Assembly: GCF_029263155.1 (NCBI RefSeq)
Contig: NZ_JAJCYB010000032.1
Span: 1 to 64,000, forward strand
DNA from: Pseudonocardia sp.
Lineage (GTDB): Bacteria; Actinomycetota; Actinomycetes; Mycobacteriales; Pseudonocardiaceae
Direction of reading: 5' to 3'
Length of the DNA stretch: 64,000 nt
The position numbers and the translations under genes were made by a program. Under the pieces are notes generated by a model. It saw nothing but the letters and a program-made list of their open reading frames with translations, was not told where the DNA came from and did not search any database. Shown here piece by piece: positions 52,894-61,754 of this stretch; position 1 is the first letter of the stretch, and each line of letters begins with the position of its first letter.

Positions 52894-53682
52894 TCACCGC
52901 GACCGCGTCGCCGCCCAGGGATCGACGAGCACGTCGGCACCGAGCAGGTCCTCGACCTTGCTCAGGATCTCGGGCGGCACCGGCCCCGGGCCCGGCGCCC
53001 GCTCCCAGGCGCGCCGCAGCCCGATCAGCGCCTGCAACAGCGACGGGCACCGGTCACAGTTGCCGAGATGCTCCTCGACCGCCGCCCGGCGCGGGCCGGA
53101 CAGCGCACCCTCGGCGAATGCGGGTGCGTCCGCCCGTGCGGCCCGGCACTCCGGCGCCGGGCGCCCGGCCCGCTCGGCGGGAGTGGCCAGCTCCCGGACC
53201 AGCCGTATCCGCCCGCGCTGTACGCGCTTCTGCACCGCGGCGGTGGTCAGCCCGCACACCTCAGCCACCCGCCGGGCCGTCCAACCCTCGCCGTCATGCA
53301 GGGCGAGGACGGTCCGGTCCGCCGTCGGGAGCCGCGACAGGGCCGCGCGCAGCGCCCGCACGTCCGACGCCCGGCAGGCCAGCGCCGCGGGATCGTCGAC
53401 CTCGAAGTCGCCGATGTCATCGGGATCGGCCGTCCCGGCCGAGCCCGCACGGGCCCGCCGCGTCGCGCGACACAGGTCGATCGCCCGGTTGACCAGGATC
53501 CGGTGCAGCCACGTGGACACCGCCGCCCCTCCGCGGAAGCCGGAGCGCTCACGCCAGGCCCGCTCGACGGTGTCCTGCACCAGGTCGTCGGGCTCGGTCG
53601 GCGGGCAGGCGATCCGGTGGGCGACCCGGCGCAGCCGCGGCAGGGCGGCCACCAGGGCGGCCCGCAGCTCCGGTTCCTGCAC
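52894..53682 (-). CDS. ECF sigma factor with C-terminal zinc-finger tail
   Basis: A 262-residue protein. Sigma region 2 covers about 10-75 (DDLVQDTVERAWR) and region 4 about 110-165 (LSRLPTADRTVLALHDGEGW and AEVCGLTTAAVQKRV). The extra 90 residues contain HLGNCDRC (H205, C209, C212), the ZAS/zf-HC2 pattern normally found in separate anti-sigma factors. No transmembrane segment is present. This suggests a sigma factor controlled by its own tail. GTG start at 53682. Confidence 0.82.
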   Translation of the reverse strand: MQEPELRAALVAALPRLRRVAHRIACPPTEPDDLVQDTVERAWRERSGFRGGAAVSTWLHRILVNRAIDLCRATRRARAGSAGTADPDDIGDFEVDDPAALACRASDVRALRAALSRLPTADRTVLALHDGEGWTARRVAEVCGLTTAAVQKRVQRGRIRLVRELATPAERAGRPAPECRAARADAPAFAEGALSGPRRAAVEEHLGNCDRCPSLLQALIGLRRAWERAPGPGPVPPEILSKVEDLLGADVLVDPWAATRSR

Positions 53683-53729
53683 CCCGCGAGTATGCCGGTC
53701 CGCGGCACGGGGCCGCGGACCGGAAGCGC

Positions 53730-53951
53730 TCACCCGCCCGTCCGCGACCCGCCGCGCAGACCCACCCCGAACAGCGGCCCCAGCAGGCAGAAGTTGAACA
53801 CCCCCGCAGCCAGCGGCACGAGACCGACGACCGCGAGGACCACCCCGCCGATGCCGCCGACCACCGCCAGACCGACGACGATCAACACGATTCCGGCCAG
53901 GATCCGGGTCAACCGCCCGGCCGCGCTGCTCATGAAACCGACGAATCCCAT
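53730..53951 (-). CDS. DUF2892-like small membrane protein
   Basis: A 73-residue protein with two hydrophobic helices (about 15-34 and 36-58) and the motif FNFCLLGPLFG, typical of DUF2892/YgaP-type inner-membrane segments. Its Shine-Dalgarno AAGGAGG overlaps the end of a strong hairpin. Confidence 0.72.
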   Translation of the reverse strand: MGFVGFMSSAAGRLTRILAGIVLIVVGLAVVGGIGGVVLAVVGLVPLAAGVFNFCLLGPLFGVGLRGGSRTGG

Positions 53952-53959
53952 CGGGACCT

Positions 53960-53990
53960 CCTTCCGACGGTGACCGTCACCGTCGGAAGG
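53960..53990 (-). promoter_or_regulatory. Hairpin overlapping the ribosome binding site of the DUF2892-like gene
   Basis: A perfect 14-bp stem (CCTTCCGACGGTGA at 53960-53973 with its complement at 53977-53990, loop CCG). On the minus-strand RNA the last bases of the stem are the AAGG of the AAGGAGG site. It may end the TetR transcript, hide the ribosome binding site, or both. Confidence 0.5.
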
Positions 53991-54026
53991 TAGGACGTCA
54001 CGGGGCAGCAGATGTGGACACCCGGG

Positions 54027-54605
54027 TCACCGGACCGGGTGTCGGCGCCGCACGTCGTCGAGCACCAGCCGTGCGGCGTCCAGCGGGCCGGTCGACCGCG
54101 TGGTCCGGGCGAGCAGCATCCCGCCCTCCAGCGCGGCGAGGGCGACGGTGGCCTCCCGCTCGGCGGTCTCCCCGTCGCATCCCTCGGCCCGCAGCCCGTG
54201 GGCGATGCCGCGGATCCAACCGCGGTAGACCGCGGCGGCCGCGTCGCGGACGGCGGGCGCCGCGCCGACCGACTCCAGCGCTGAGCAGGCGATCGGGCAA
54301 CCCTCGACGTAGCCGGAGTCGACCAGTTTCCGCTGCCAGTGGTCGAGCAGGGCGTGCAGCCGATCGACCACACCACCGTCCGCCTCGGCGAACACGGCGG
54401 CGACCTCCCGGCCGGCCCGGACGACCGCCTCGGCCGCCAGGGCCTCCTTGCTCCCGAAGTGGTGGTAGAGCACGCCCGACGGGACCCCCGCGACCTCCAG
54501 GACCTCGGCCACCGCCGTGGCGTGGTAACCGCGACGGGCGAACACGCGCACTGCGGAGTCCAGCAGCCGCTCGCGGGCCGGGCTGGGGCGGGTGCGCGGG
54601 GCCAA
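54027..54605 (-). CDS. TetR-family transcriptional regulator
   Basis: A 192-residue protein with an N-terminal TetR HTH (VFARRGYHATAVAEVLEVAG, then VLYHHFGSKEAL). The C-terminal domain contains EGCPIACSALES, typical of a subfamily linked to small-molecule detoxification. TTG start with GAGGAG upstream. It is divergent from the formaldehyde dehydrogenase-like gene, a probable target. Confidence 0.85.
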   Translation of the reverse strand: MAPRTRPSPARERLLDSAVRVFARRGYHATAVAEVLEVAGVPSGVLYHHFGSKEALAAEAVVRAGREVAAVFAEADGGVVDRLHALLDHWQRKLVDSGYVEGCPIACSALESVGAAPAVRDAAAAVYRGWIRGIAHGLRAEGCDGETAEREATVALAALEGGMLLARTTRSTGPLDAARLVLDDVRRRHPVR

Positions 54606-54777
54606 ACGTCACTCCTCGGGCCGCAGTCGGACGATCGGTCAGCCTAGCCGCACTCCCCGCCCGGCACCGGGGACCGCGCCCTCGGAGCGCGGCCCCGCCG
54701 GAAATCGGTCGGTGTCGGTTTGGGCCCGACCCGCACGGCTACCCGAGGGACTCCGCTCATGACACCGAGGAGGACCA

Positions 54778-55926
54778 GTGAAAGCAGTCGTCTACCAGGG
54801 CCCGTACGACGTCCAGGTCACCGACGTCGAGGACCCGCGCGTCGAGGCCCCGACCGACGTGATCGTCCGGATCACCACCACCGCGATCTGCGGTTCGGAC
54901 CTGCACATGTACGAGGGCCGCACCGGCGCGGAGTCCGGGCTGGTGTTCGGGCACGAGAACATGGGCATCGTCGAGGAGGTCGGGTCCGGCGTCACGAGCA
55001 TCAGGAAGGGCGACCGGGTCTGCATGCCCTTCAACGTCGCCTGCGGGTTCTGCACCAACTGCCTCGCCGGCAAGACCGCGTTCTGCCTGACGGTCAACCC
55101 CGGCTTCGGCGGCGGCGCCTACGGCTACGTCTCGATGGGCCCCTACCGGGGGGGCCAGGCCGAGTACCTGCGGGTGCCGTTCGCGGACTTCAACTGCCTG
55201 CCGCTGCCGGCGGGTACCGAGCACGAGAACGACTTCGCGATGCTCGCCGACATCTTCCCCACCGGCTACCACGGTGCGGCGATGGCGCAGGTCTCGCCCG
55301 GTGACACGGTCGCCGTCTACGGCGCCGGACCGGTCGGCCTGATGGCCGCCTACTCCTCGCTGCTGCGCGGCGCCTCCAAGGTCTTCGTCGTGGACAAGGT
55401 CGCCGACCGGCTCCGGCTGGCCGAGGAGATCGGGGCGGTGCCGGTCGACTTCAGCGCCGGCGACCCGGTCGAGGCGATCAAGGAGGGCACCGGCGGGCAC
55501 GGCACCGACAAGGGCATCGACGCCGTCGGCTACCAGGCGACGGTCTCCGCGGGCGAGGAGCAGCCCGCGGTGGTGCTCAACCAGCTCATCCACACCGTCC
55601 GCGCCACCGGCCGGATCGGCACCGTCGGCCTGTACCTGCCGTCGGACCCGGGCGCGCCCAGCCCGGAGGCCGCCGAGGGTCGGCTGCTGATCGACATCGG
55701 CACCTTCTTCGAGCGCGGCCTGACGATGGGCACCGGGCAGGCCGACGTGAAGGCCTACAACCGGCAGCTGCGCGACCTCATCATCGAGGGCCGGGCCACG
55801 CCGAGCTTCGTGGTCTCCAAGGAGCTGCCGCTGACCGAGGCGCCGGACGCCTACGCCCGCTTCGACAAGCGCGAGGAGGGCTACAGCAAGGTCGTCCTGC
55901 GCCCGCGCGACCTCGCCGGTGTCTGA
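54778..55926 (+). CDS. fdhA: Zinc-dependent dehydrogenase, formaldehyde dehydrogenase-like
   Basis: A 382-residue medium-chain dehydrogenase. Catalytic zinc ligands are C38 (CGSDLHMYEG) and H59 (FGHENMG), with structural-zinc cysteines in CGFCTNCLAGKTAFC. The NAD-binding motif is VYGAGPVGLMAA. Length and motifs fit glutathione-independent formaldehyde dehydrogenases. GTG start with GGAGG. It shares eight bases with the following aquaporin gene, so both are probably coregulated by the TetR protein. Confidence 0.82.
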   Translation: MKAVVYQGPYDVQVTDVEDPRVEAPTDVIVRITTTAICGSDLHMYEGRTGAESGLVFGHENMGIVEEVGSGVTSIRKGDRVCMPFNVACGFCTNCLAGKTAFCLTVNPGFGGGAYGYVSMGPYRGGQAEYLRVPFADFNCLPLPAGTEHENDFAMLADIFPTGYHGAAMAQVSPGDTVAVYGAGPVGLMAAYSSLLRGASKVFVVDKVADRLRLAEEIGAVPVDFSAGDPVEAIKEGTGGHGTDKGIDAVGYQATVSAGEEQPAVVLNQLIHTVRATGRIGTVGLYLPSDPGAPSPEAAEGRLLIDIGTFFERGLTMGTGQADVKAYNRQLRDLIIEGRATPSFVVSKELPLTEAPDAYARFDKREEGYSKVVLRPRDLAGV

Positions 55927-56677
55927 GACGGAGCGTTCCCCGGCCGGTGGCACGGTCGGGGAACGCCCGCCGTCGCCGGCCCGGGTCCGGCTCGGGGCCT
56001 GGGCCGCCGAGGCGGTCGGCACCTTCTTCTTCGTCTGGCTGGGCACGGCGACGGTGCTCGCGACCGCCCAGCTGCTGACCCCCGACGCCGCACTGAACAG
56101 CGCGGCGATCAGCCTCGCGTTCGGGTTCGCGGTGCTCGTCGCCGTCTACGCGGTGGGCCACCTGTCGGGGGCGCACATCAACCCGGCCGTCACGATCGGC
56201 CTGGCCGTCGTGCGCAGCTTCCCGTGGCGCGCGGTGCCCGGGTACCTGGCCGCGCAGTCCGTCGGCGCGCTGCTGGCCGCGCTGAGCAACTGGGCGATCT
56301 TCGGCCTGGACGGACGCGCCGCCGAGCTCGCCCTAGGCGCCACCACCCCGGGGGACCGGGGGGCGCCCGCGGCGCTGCTCGCCGAGTTCCTGATCACCTT
56401 CCTGCTGATGGTGACGATCATGGCGACGGTGCTCGACGACCGTTCGCCCGGCCCGCTGGCGCCGGGACTCGCCGTCGGGCTGATGGTGGCGGCCGGGATC
56501 TTCGCGACGTTGCCGGTGTCGGGTGGCTCCTTCAACCCGGCACGGACACTGGCACCGATGCTGGTGAGCATGCAGTTCGACGGCTGGTGGGTCTACGTGA
56601 TCGGGCCCGTGTCAGGAGCGGTGGTGGGCGCGCTGTTCTACCGTCACGTCCTACGGCCCGCGGCCGCTCCGGAATAG
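55919..56677 (+). CDS. Aquaporin/MIP-family channel
   Basis: A 252-residue channel with six hydrophobic helices and the two NPA boxes HINPAVT (88-90) and SFNPART (206-208). It would pass water or small neutral solutes. The GTG start overlaps the end of the dehydrogenase gene, so the pair may take up and oxidise a small solute; this is inference. Confidence 0.88.
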   Translation: MSETERSPAGGTVGERPPSPARVRLGAWAAEAVGTFFFVWLGTATVLATAQLLTPDAALNSAAISLAFGFAVLVAVYAVGHLSGAHINPAVTIGLAVVRSFPWRAVPGYLAAQSVGALLAALSNWAIFGLDGRAAELALGATTPGDRGAPAALLAEFLITFLLMVTIMATVLDDRSPGPLAPGLAVGLMVAAGIFATLPVSGGSFNPARTLAPMLVSMQFDGWWVYVIGPVSGAVVGALFYRHVLRPAAAPE

Positions 56678-56752
56678 GCGATCCGGGCGACGCGCGGCCG
56701 ATCCGACATGACCATGCGAGACGACTCGGGGGTGACCGAGGGGTGACCGGGG

Positions 56753-57748
56753 GTGCGGGTAGGAAGGTTCCTGCGACGGATCGGCGTCGCCGCCATCGCT
56801 TCGGCCCTCGTGTTCCTCGCCGTCGTGATCGCCCTGGTGGTGTTCAGCAGACCTCCGGTACCGCACGGCGACGGCACGACGCTGGACTTCGGGATTCTCC
56901 GTACCGACGCCGGGGAATTGCCTGCACTGCAGTTCTACGAGGCTCGGGACGGGCAGGAAATGCCCTACCGCCATTACCCGAGCCCGAACGCCAAGAATGT
57001 GCTCGTCCTGCTGCACGGTTCGGCGTATCACAGCAGCTATCTTCAGCCGCTGGCAAGCCATCTCGCCCGGAACGACATCGCCGAGGTGTTCACCCCAGAT
57101 CTTCGCGGCCATGGCCCCGAGGCCGAGCGGCGAGGCGATGTCGCCTACATCGGCCAGGTCGAGGACGACGTCAGCGATCTGGTGCGCCGGTTGGGACAGC
57201 GAGACGAGCGCCCGGTCGTACTCGGCGGACATTCGAGTGGCGGCGGAACGGCGATACGGTACGCGGGTGGCCAGGACAACGCGGCCGTCGACGGCTACCT
57301 GCTGTTGTCGCCCTACGTCCACTACAGCGCACCGACGATGCCCGACGGCGGCAGTGAGTGGACCGACGTCGCCACGCCGAGGATCGTCGGGCTCAGCATT
57401 CTCAACACTCTGGGAATCACCGCGTTCAACGACGAGTACGTCATCTCCTTCAACATGCCGAACGCGGTGCGGGACGGCACCGAAACCCTTCGCTACAGCT
57501 ATGACCTGCAGATCTCGATGCACCCGAGGGACGACTACGGATCGGACATCGCGGGCCTGGACGGTCCGTCCCTCCTCGTGGTCGGCGCACAGGACGAGAC
57601 GTTCGAGCCGGAGGCGTTCCGGCCGCTGTTCGCGCAGTACTCGCCCGACACCGAAGTACGGATCCTGGACGGTCTCGCTCACTTCGGTGTCGTGACGGAG
57701 CCTGCGGCGCACCGCGAGATCGCCGAGTGGTTGCGGAGCGTCGGCTGA
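56753..57748 (+). CDS. Membrane-anchored alpha/beta hydrolase
   Basis: A 331-residue protein: an N-terminal signal anchor (residues 8-31), then an alpha/beta hydrolase domain with LLHGSAYHS, nucleophile GGHSSGGG and a C-terminal histidine near LAHFGVV. It resembles lysophospholipase- or lipase-like proteins. GTG start. The product is probably exposed outside the membrane; the substrate is unknown. Confidence 0.75.
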   Translation: MRVGRFLRRIGVAAIASALVFLAVVIALVVFSRPPVPHGDGTTLDFGILRTDAGELPALQFYEARDGQEMPYRHYPSPNAKNVLVLLHGSAYHSSYLQPLASHLARNDIAEVFTPDLRGHGPEAERRGDVAYIGQVEDDVSDLVRRLGQRDERPVVLGGHSSGGGTAIRYAGGQDNAAVDGYLLLSPYVHYSAPTMPDGGSEWTDVATPRIVGLSILNTLGITAFNDEYVISFNMPNAVRDGTETLRYSYDLQISMHPRDDYGSDIAGLDGPSLLVVGAQDETFEPEAFRPLFAQYSPDTEVRILDGLAHFGVVTEPAAHREIAEWLRSVG

Positions 57749-57858
57749 ACCCGGATCCGCCGCAGGGCGGGCACGACATCACGTCCTGAGTTCCGCGGTT
57801 CGTCTGCTCCTCGCGCGGGCGACGCGGTACGGCGAGACTCACGATCATGGTGCTGAGC

Positions 57859-57914
57859 TGGCGGAAGCGGAGGGATTTGAACCCCCGGACCCTTGCGGGT
57901 CTCTCGCTTTCAAG
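57859..57914 (-). tRNA. tRNA-Ser(TGA) 3' fragment, attachment-site remnant
   Basis: Read on the minus strand, the segment contains anticodon loop CTTGAAA, half of the anticodon stem, the long variable arm, T-loop TTCAAAT, the acceptor 3' half CGCTTCC, discriminator G and CCA. The 5' half is missing: the bases before the anticodon loop do not pair. This is the pattern left by integration of an element into a tRNA-Ser gene. It is not a working tRNA. Confidence 0.8.
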
Positions 57915-58003
57915 GGACGGACTTGGGGGTCCGCCCTAGTCCAACCGGTGCGCTGTAGTGCGCCGTTGTGCTCGCCGCGGACCCGGGAACACCGGGCCGG
58001 ACG

Positions 58004-59848
58004 ATGGCGAACGAGACCAGAACTGAGACCAGACCGGGCAGCGCTCGTGATCATGGAGCAGTCACACCGGACGACGACAGAGCCGGCTCGGTCGACGGCG
58101 CACCAGTACCCCGACGCTCGATCGGGGCGTTCGTGATGGGCGCACAGATCGGCACGGTGGACATCCCTTCTGCTGGCGGCGCCGCACCAGACCGGCTGCG
58201 GCCGGTTGGCCCCGGCCGCCCTGGGTGCGCCGGTGGCTGGCACCCTGGGCAGGCCGCTGGCCCAACCGGCAAGCACGACGGGACCGGGGCGCCGCCGGCC
58301 GGCGGCGAAGGGCTTGTCCCATCTGCCATAACTGTCCGCACCCTCGACGAACACACTCGGGCGGACGTCGGCGAACTGTGGCGACCGGCGTTTCCCAGAC
58401 CGGAACTGGTGGCGGCCGCGGCCGACCTGCTGCCCTCGATCACGGAGCAGTCGGGCAGGGACGCAGTAATCGGTGAAGGACCGCGCTGGGAGATCGTCGT
58501 CAGCCCCGGCGTCATCCGCGTCCGCACCCGCGACTACGCCCGCGCCGAACGCACCCACGAACGCCAGCTGCGCCACCACCAGGCCGGTGTCGACATACGC
58601 GCCGGCTACCTCGCGGAGGGCCGCGACGTCCCCGAACCGCTGCCGACCCGCGGCACGATCTGCGCCTGGAGCGCGAAGTCCCGCGCCCGGCTCATCGCCC
58701 GGCTGTCCGACCTCGACTACACGCGCCTCTATGGCCGGTACCGGACCTGCACCGACTGCGGCACCGAGCACTCCGACCAGCTCGATCACTGCCCGGCCTG
58801 CCGCTCCCCGCGCGCCGCCATCGTCGATCGCACCGGCCGACTCCCCGCCATGCTGACGCTGACCTACCCGGGCGACTGGCTCACCGTCGCCCCCGACGCC
58901 GAGACGGTCAAGCGGCACTTCTGGGCGCTCTGCAAGCGCTACGAACGCACATGGGGCGAGCCGCTGATCGGGCCATGGAAGCTGGAGTTCCAGCGCCGCG
59001 GCGCCCCACACTTCCACATCTCGACCACTCCCCCGATGGGCTTCACGAGCGTCTATGACCCCGACGCCGGCCGCATCCGGTCCGTGGACTTCCGCACCTG
59101 GCTCTCCCTGACGTGGGCCGAGATCGTCGCCCACCCCGACGCCGAACAGCGCCGCCGGCACCGCCTCGCCGGCACCGGCGTGGACTACGCCGAGGGCATC
59201 AAGCTCACCGACCCGCGCCGGATGGCGGTCTACTTCGCCAAGTACGGCACCTCCGGTGGCAAGGAGTACCAGCACCGTGTACCGGCCGAGTGGTGCAGCG
59301 CCGTCCTGGTCTGTGATGACTGCGGCGTCGAGTACGACGCCGACAGCGACGAGTGCCCTGACTGCGGAGGCCTCGACGCCGAGCTCGTCGACCACACCAG
59401 CGGGCCCGGCCGGTTCTGGGGCTACCGCGGTCTGCGTCCCGTTCTCGCTGTCCGTCAGGTCACCCCGGCCATCGGCATCCAGGCTGGCCGCGTCTTGCGG
59501 CGCTGGTACAGGTCGAAGAGGCTCACCAGGCAGATCACCGTCGAGCGCGTCGAGCAGTCCACAGGCCGCGTCTACACCCGGCGGACGCGGGTGCGAAAAC
59601 GGCTGTTCGCGCACAACCGCGGGTTCGCCTGCGTCAACGACGGGCCCGCATACGCCTCCCAACTTGCGCGATACCTCGTCGACCTGACCACGTCGTCCTC
59701 CCTCCACCACGTGCCCGAGCTGGCTCTCCCTCGCGGCGCAGGCAACGCCCGATCAGGAGCGGGGGCGGGGGCATCGGTGGAGCGCCCTACCGGACGAACG
59801 ACCGATGCCCCCGCCCCCGCTCCTGATAGCCCGTCGGGGGCGCCGTGA
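58004..59848 (+). CDS. RepSA-like replication initiator, HUH type
   Basis: A protein of about 614 residues (start uncertain: GTG 57968, ATG 58004 or ATG 58136). The relaxase/replicase core shows APHFHIST as the HUH motif, the tyrosine region VYFAKYGTS, and two CxxC zinc-finger clusters (CTDCGTEHSDQLDHCPAC and VCDDCGVEY...CPDCGG). This is the pattern of rolling-circle initiators of actinomycete integrative elements such as SLP1/pSAM2. The 3' end overlaps a perfect inverted repeat. Confidence 0.8.
   Translation: MANETRTETRPGSARDHGAVTPDDDRAGSVDGAPVPRRSIGAFVMGAQIGTVDIPSAGGAAPDRLRPVGPGRPGCAGGWHPGQAAGPTGKHDGTGAPPAGGEGLVPSAITVRTLDEHTRADVGELWRPAFPRPELVAAAADLLPSITEQSGRDAVIGEGPRWEIVVSPGVIRVRTRDYARAERTHERQLRHHQAGVDIRAGYLAEGRDVPEPLPTRGTICAWSAKSRARLIARLSDLDYTRLYGRYRTCTDCGTEHSDQLDHCPACRSPRAAIVDRTGRLPAMLTLTYPGDWLTVAPDAETVKRHFWALCKRYERTWGEPLIGPWKLEFQRRGAPHFHISTTPPMGFTSVYDPDAGRIRSVDFRTWLSLTWAEIVAHPDAEQRRRHRLAGTGVDYAEGIKLTDPRRMAVYFAKYGTSGGKEYQHRVPAEWCSAVLVCDDCGVEYDADSDECPDCGGLDAELVDHTSGPGRFWGYRGLRPVLAVRQVTPAIGIQAGRVLRRWYRSKRLTRQITVERVEQSTGRVYTRRTRVRKRLFAHNRGFACVNDGPAYASQLARYLVDLTTSSSLHHVPELALPRGAGNARSGAGAGASVERPTGRTTDAPAPAPDSPSGAP
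59752..59827. repeat. Perfect 27-bp inverted repeat at the end of rep
   Basis: Arm 59752-59778 is exactly complementary to arm 59801-59827 with a 22-base loop; the core is a G-run (GGGGGCGGGGGC). It lies within the last 35 codons of rep and specifies an Ala/Gly/Pro tail. It could be a terminator or a single-strand origin of the rolling-circle element. Confidence 0.75.
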
Positions 59849-59989
59849 GGGAGAGCCCCAGCCCACCCATCTCCCGAGCGGTGTCGGGTCCAGGGCGGAG
59901 CCATGGCCGCCGGAGGCGACCTCGAACGCTTGGGTGTCTCGTAAGGGGATCCCTCTGCGGGACGGGCGCCGCCCCTTGATGCTCGTCGT

Positions 59990-60286
59990 CTACTTCACCG
60001 CGATGACGTCGATGGTCTTGATGTCGGGGTCGGTGGCGAGCAGGTCGGGTCCGACCTGACCCAGGGCCGCCGGGATCTGGCCGTTGAGGTGAGCCTGACG
60101 CCCGTCCTCACCCTCGAACGTGTCGAAGATGCCGTAGGTAGTGTCACTAATCTTGAAGGCGTACCACGTCACGGTGTCATCCTCGGCGACAGCGAGTTCC
60201 CGGCCCCGCTTCAGGAAGTCGCCCAACTCATCCCCCTTGCCGGGCTTGGCTTCCAGCAGGGCGAGCAGTCCTCGGTCGACAGCCAT
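59990..60286 (-). CDS. Antibiotic biosynthesis monooxygenase (ABM)-type protein
   Basis: A 98-residue protein with the ferredoxin-like ABM fold: LLALLEAKPGKGDELGDFL, TWYAFKI, YGIFDTFEGEDGRQAHL. Such proteins act as small monooxygenases or bind quinone-like compounds. The ATG has AGAGGAA upstream. It stands alone next to an IS element. Confidence 0.72.
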   Translation of the reverse strand: MAVDRGLLALLEAKPGKGDELGDFLKRGRELAVAEDDTVTWYAFKISDTTYGIFDTFEGEDGRQAHLNGQIPAALGQVGPDLLATDPDIKTIDVIAVK

Positions 60287-60480
60287 CGGTGGTTCCTCTC
60301 GTCGGTGTCTCCCGAACCTACTGGCTAGGTCCCTCCTTCTACCGGGGGCCCCCAATTCGAAGTGTGCTGACATACGTGTCGGCGCCGCCGTGGTGCGCGA
60401 TAATCGGCACACCGCAGGCGCGGCCCACACACTTGTGGCGGTCATCCAGGCCTCTGAACCGCCCCGGCGTGTCCGGAGGC

Positions 60481-61428
60481 TCATGGGGTTGAGTGGCCGG
60501 CCTCGGTGAGGGCGGCGTGTTGACGGTAGTGCGCCGCTTCGAGTTCGGCGGGTGGGATGTCGCCGCAGGCCTCGAACAGCCGGCGGTGGTTGAACCAGTC
60601 GACCCATTCCAGGGTGGCGATCTCGACCTGCTCGACGGTCCGCCACGGCCCCCGCGGTTTGATCAGCTCGGTCTTGAACAGCCCGATCACCGACTCGGCC
60701 AGGGCGTTGTCATAGGCGTCGCCGACCGATCCGACCGACGGGTCGATGCCGGCGGCGGCGAGGCGCTCGGTGTAGGCGATCGAGGTGTATTGCGACCCGG
60801 CGTCGTGATGACAGATCAACCCGGACAGGTCCTCGACGCCTTCGCGTTGACGGGTCCACACGGCCTGCTCCAGCGCGTCGAGCACCAGCTCGGTGCGCAT
60901 CGTCGTGGCGGCGCGCCAGCCCAGGATGCGGCGGGCGTAGGCGTCGAGGACGAAGGCCACGTAGACCATCCCCGCCCAGGTCGGGACATAGGTGAAGTCC
61001 GCGACCCAGGTGCGGTTCGGGGCCGGCGGGTCGAACCGTCGCTCCACCAGGTCCGCCGGGCGCGGCGCGGCCGCGTCCGCGACGGTGGTGCGGACCCGGC
61101 GACCACGACGGGCACCGACCAGGCCCAGCTCGCCCATCAGCCGCTCCACCGTGCAACGGGCCACGGCGATGCCTTCGCGGTTGAGCGCGAGCCACACCTT
61201 CCGGGCGCCGTAGACGCCGTAGTTCTGGGCGTGCACCCGGGCGATGTCGACCTTGAGCTGATCATCACGCAGCGCCCGCTTGCACGGCTGCGCCTTCGCG
61301 GCGCGAGCAGCGTAGTAGGTCGATGGGGCGATCGGGCAGCCGTGCTCGGAGAGCACTCTGCAGATCGGCTCGACTCCCCACCGCAACCCGCCCGCGTCCT
61401 GCTCGGCGTGGGCGGCGATGAACCTCAC
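60481..61428 (-). CDS. IS3-family transposase OrfB
   Basis: A 315-residue DDE integrase-core protein: WVADFTYV (first Asp), HHDAGSQYTS (second Asp) and ALAESVIGLFKTE (Glu). The N-terminal helix-turn-helix (YGARKVWLALNREG) is present. Its GTG start overlaps the OrfA stop by four bases (GTGA), allowing coupling or frameshift fusion. Confidence 0.9.
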   Translation of the reverse strand: MRFIAAHAEQDAGGLRWGVEPICRVLSEHGCPIAPSTYYAARAAKAQPCKRALRDDQLKVDIARVHAQNYGVYGARKVWLALNREGIAVARCTVERLMGELGLVGARRGRRVRTTVADAAAPRPADLVERRFDPPAPNRTWVADFTYVPTWAGMVYVAFVLDAYARRILGWRAATTMRTELVLDALEQAVWTRQREGVEDLSGLICHHDAGSQYTSIAYTERLAAAGIDPSVGSVGDAYDNALAESVIGLFKTELIKPRGPWRTVEQVEIATLEWVDWFNHRRLFEACGDIPPAELEAAHYRQHAALTEAGHSTP

Positions 61429-61754
61429 GAGCGTGTCGAGGGCCGGTCGAGCTCGGCCGCGAAGAAAGCCGACGCCGCTTTCAGGATCTCATTCGCCCGG
61501 CGCAGCTCGGCCACCTCATGCTTGAGCCGCTTGATCTCCGCGGACTCCTCCGTGCTCCCGCCCGGTCGCTGGCCCTGGTCGATCTCGGCCTGGCGGACCC
61601 ACTTGCGCACCGTCTCCGCCGTCCCAACGCCGAGTTTCTGCGCGACCGCGCCGATCGCGGCCCACTGCGAGTCGTAGTTCGGGGTCACCTCGGCAACCAT
61701 CCGGACCGCCCGCTCACGAAGCTCCCGCGGGTAGGGCTGGGCGCGATAGGTCAT
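61425..61754 (-). CDS. IS3-family transposase OrfA
   Basis: A 109-residue protein with an HTH (WAAIGAVAQKLGVGTAETVR) and a leucine-zipper-like helix (IKRLKHEVAELRRANEILK), standard for IS3 OrfA. No classical A-rich slippery run is present at the overlap with OrfB. Confidence 0.9.
   Translation of the reverse strand: MTYRAQPYPRELRERAVRMVAEVTPNYDSQWAAIGAVAQKLGVGTAETVRKWVRQAEIDQGQRPGGSTEESAEIKRLKHEVAELRRANEILKAASAFFAAELDRPSTRS

Noticed and set aside
57859..57914. Working tRNA-Ser gene
   Set aside because: The 5' acceptor strand, D arm and half of the anticodon stem are missing.
57845..59710. Minus-strand frame opposite rep that also covers the tRNA-Ser fragment
   Set aside because: It is antisense to clear HUH and zinc-finger motifs and its N-terminal end is low-complexity.
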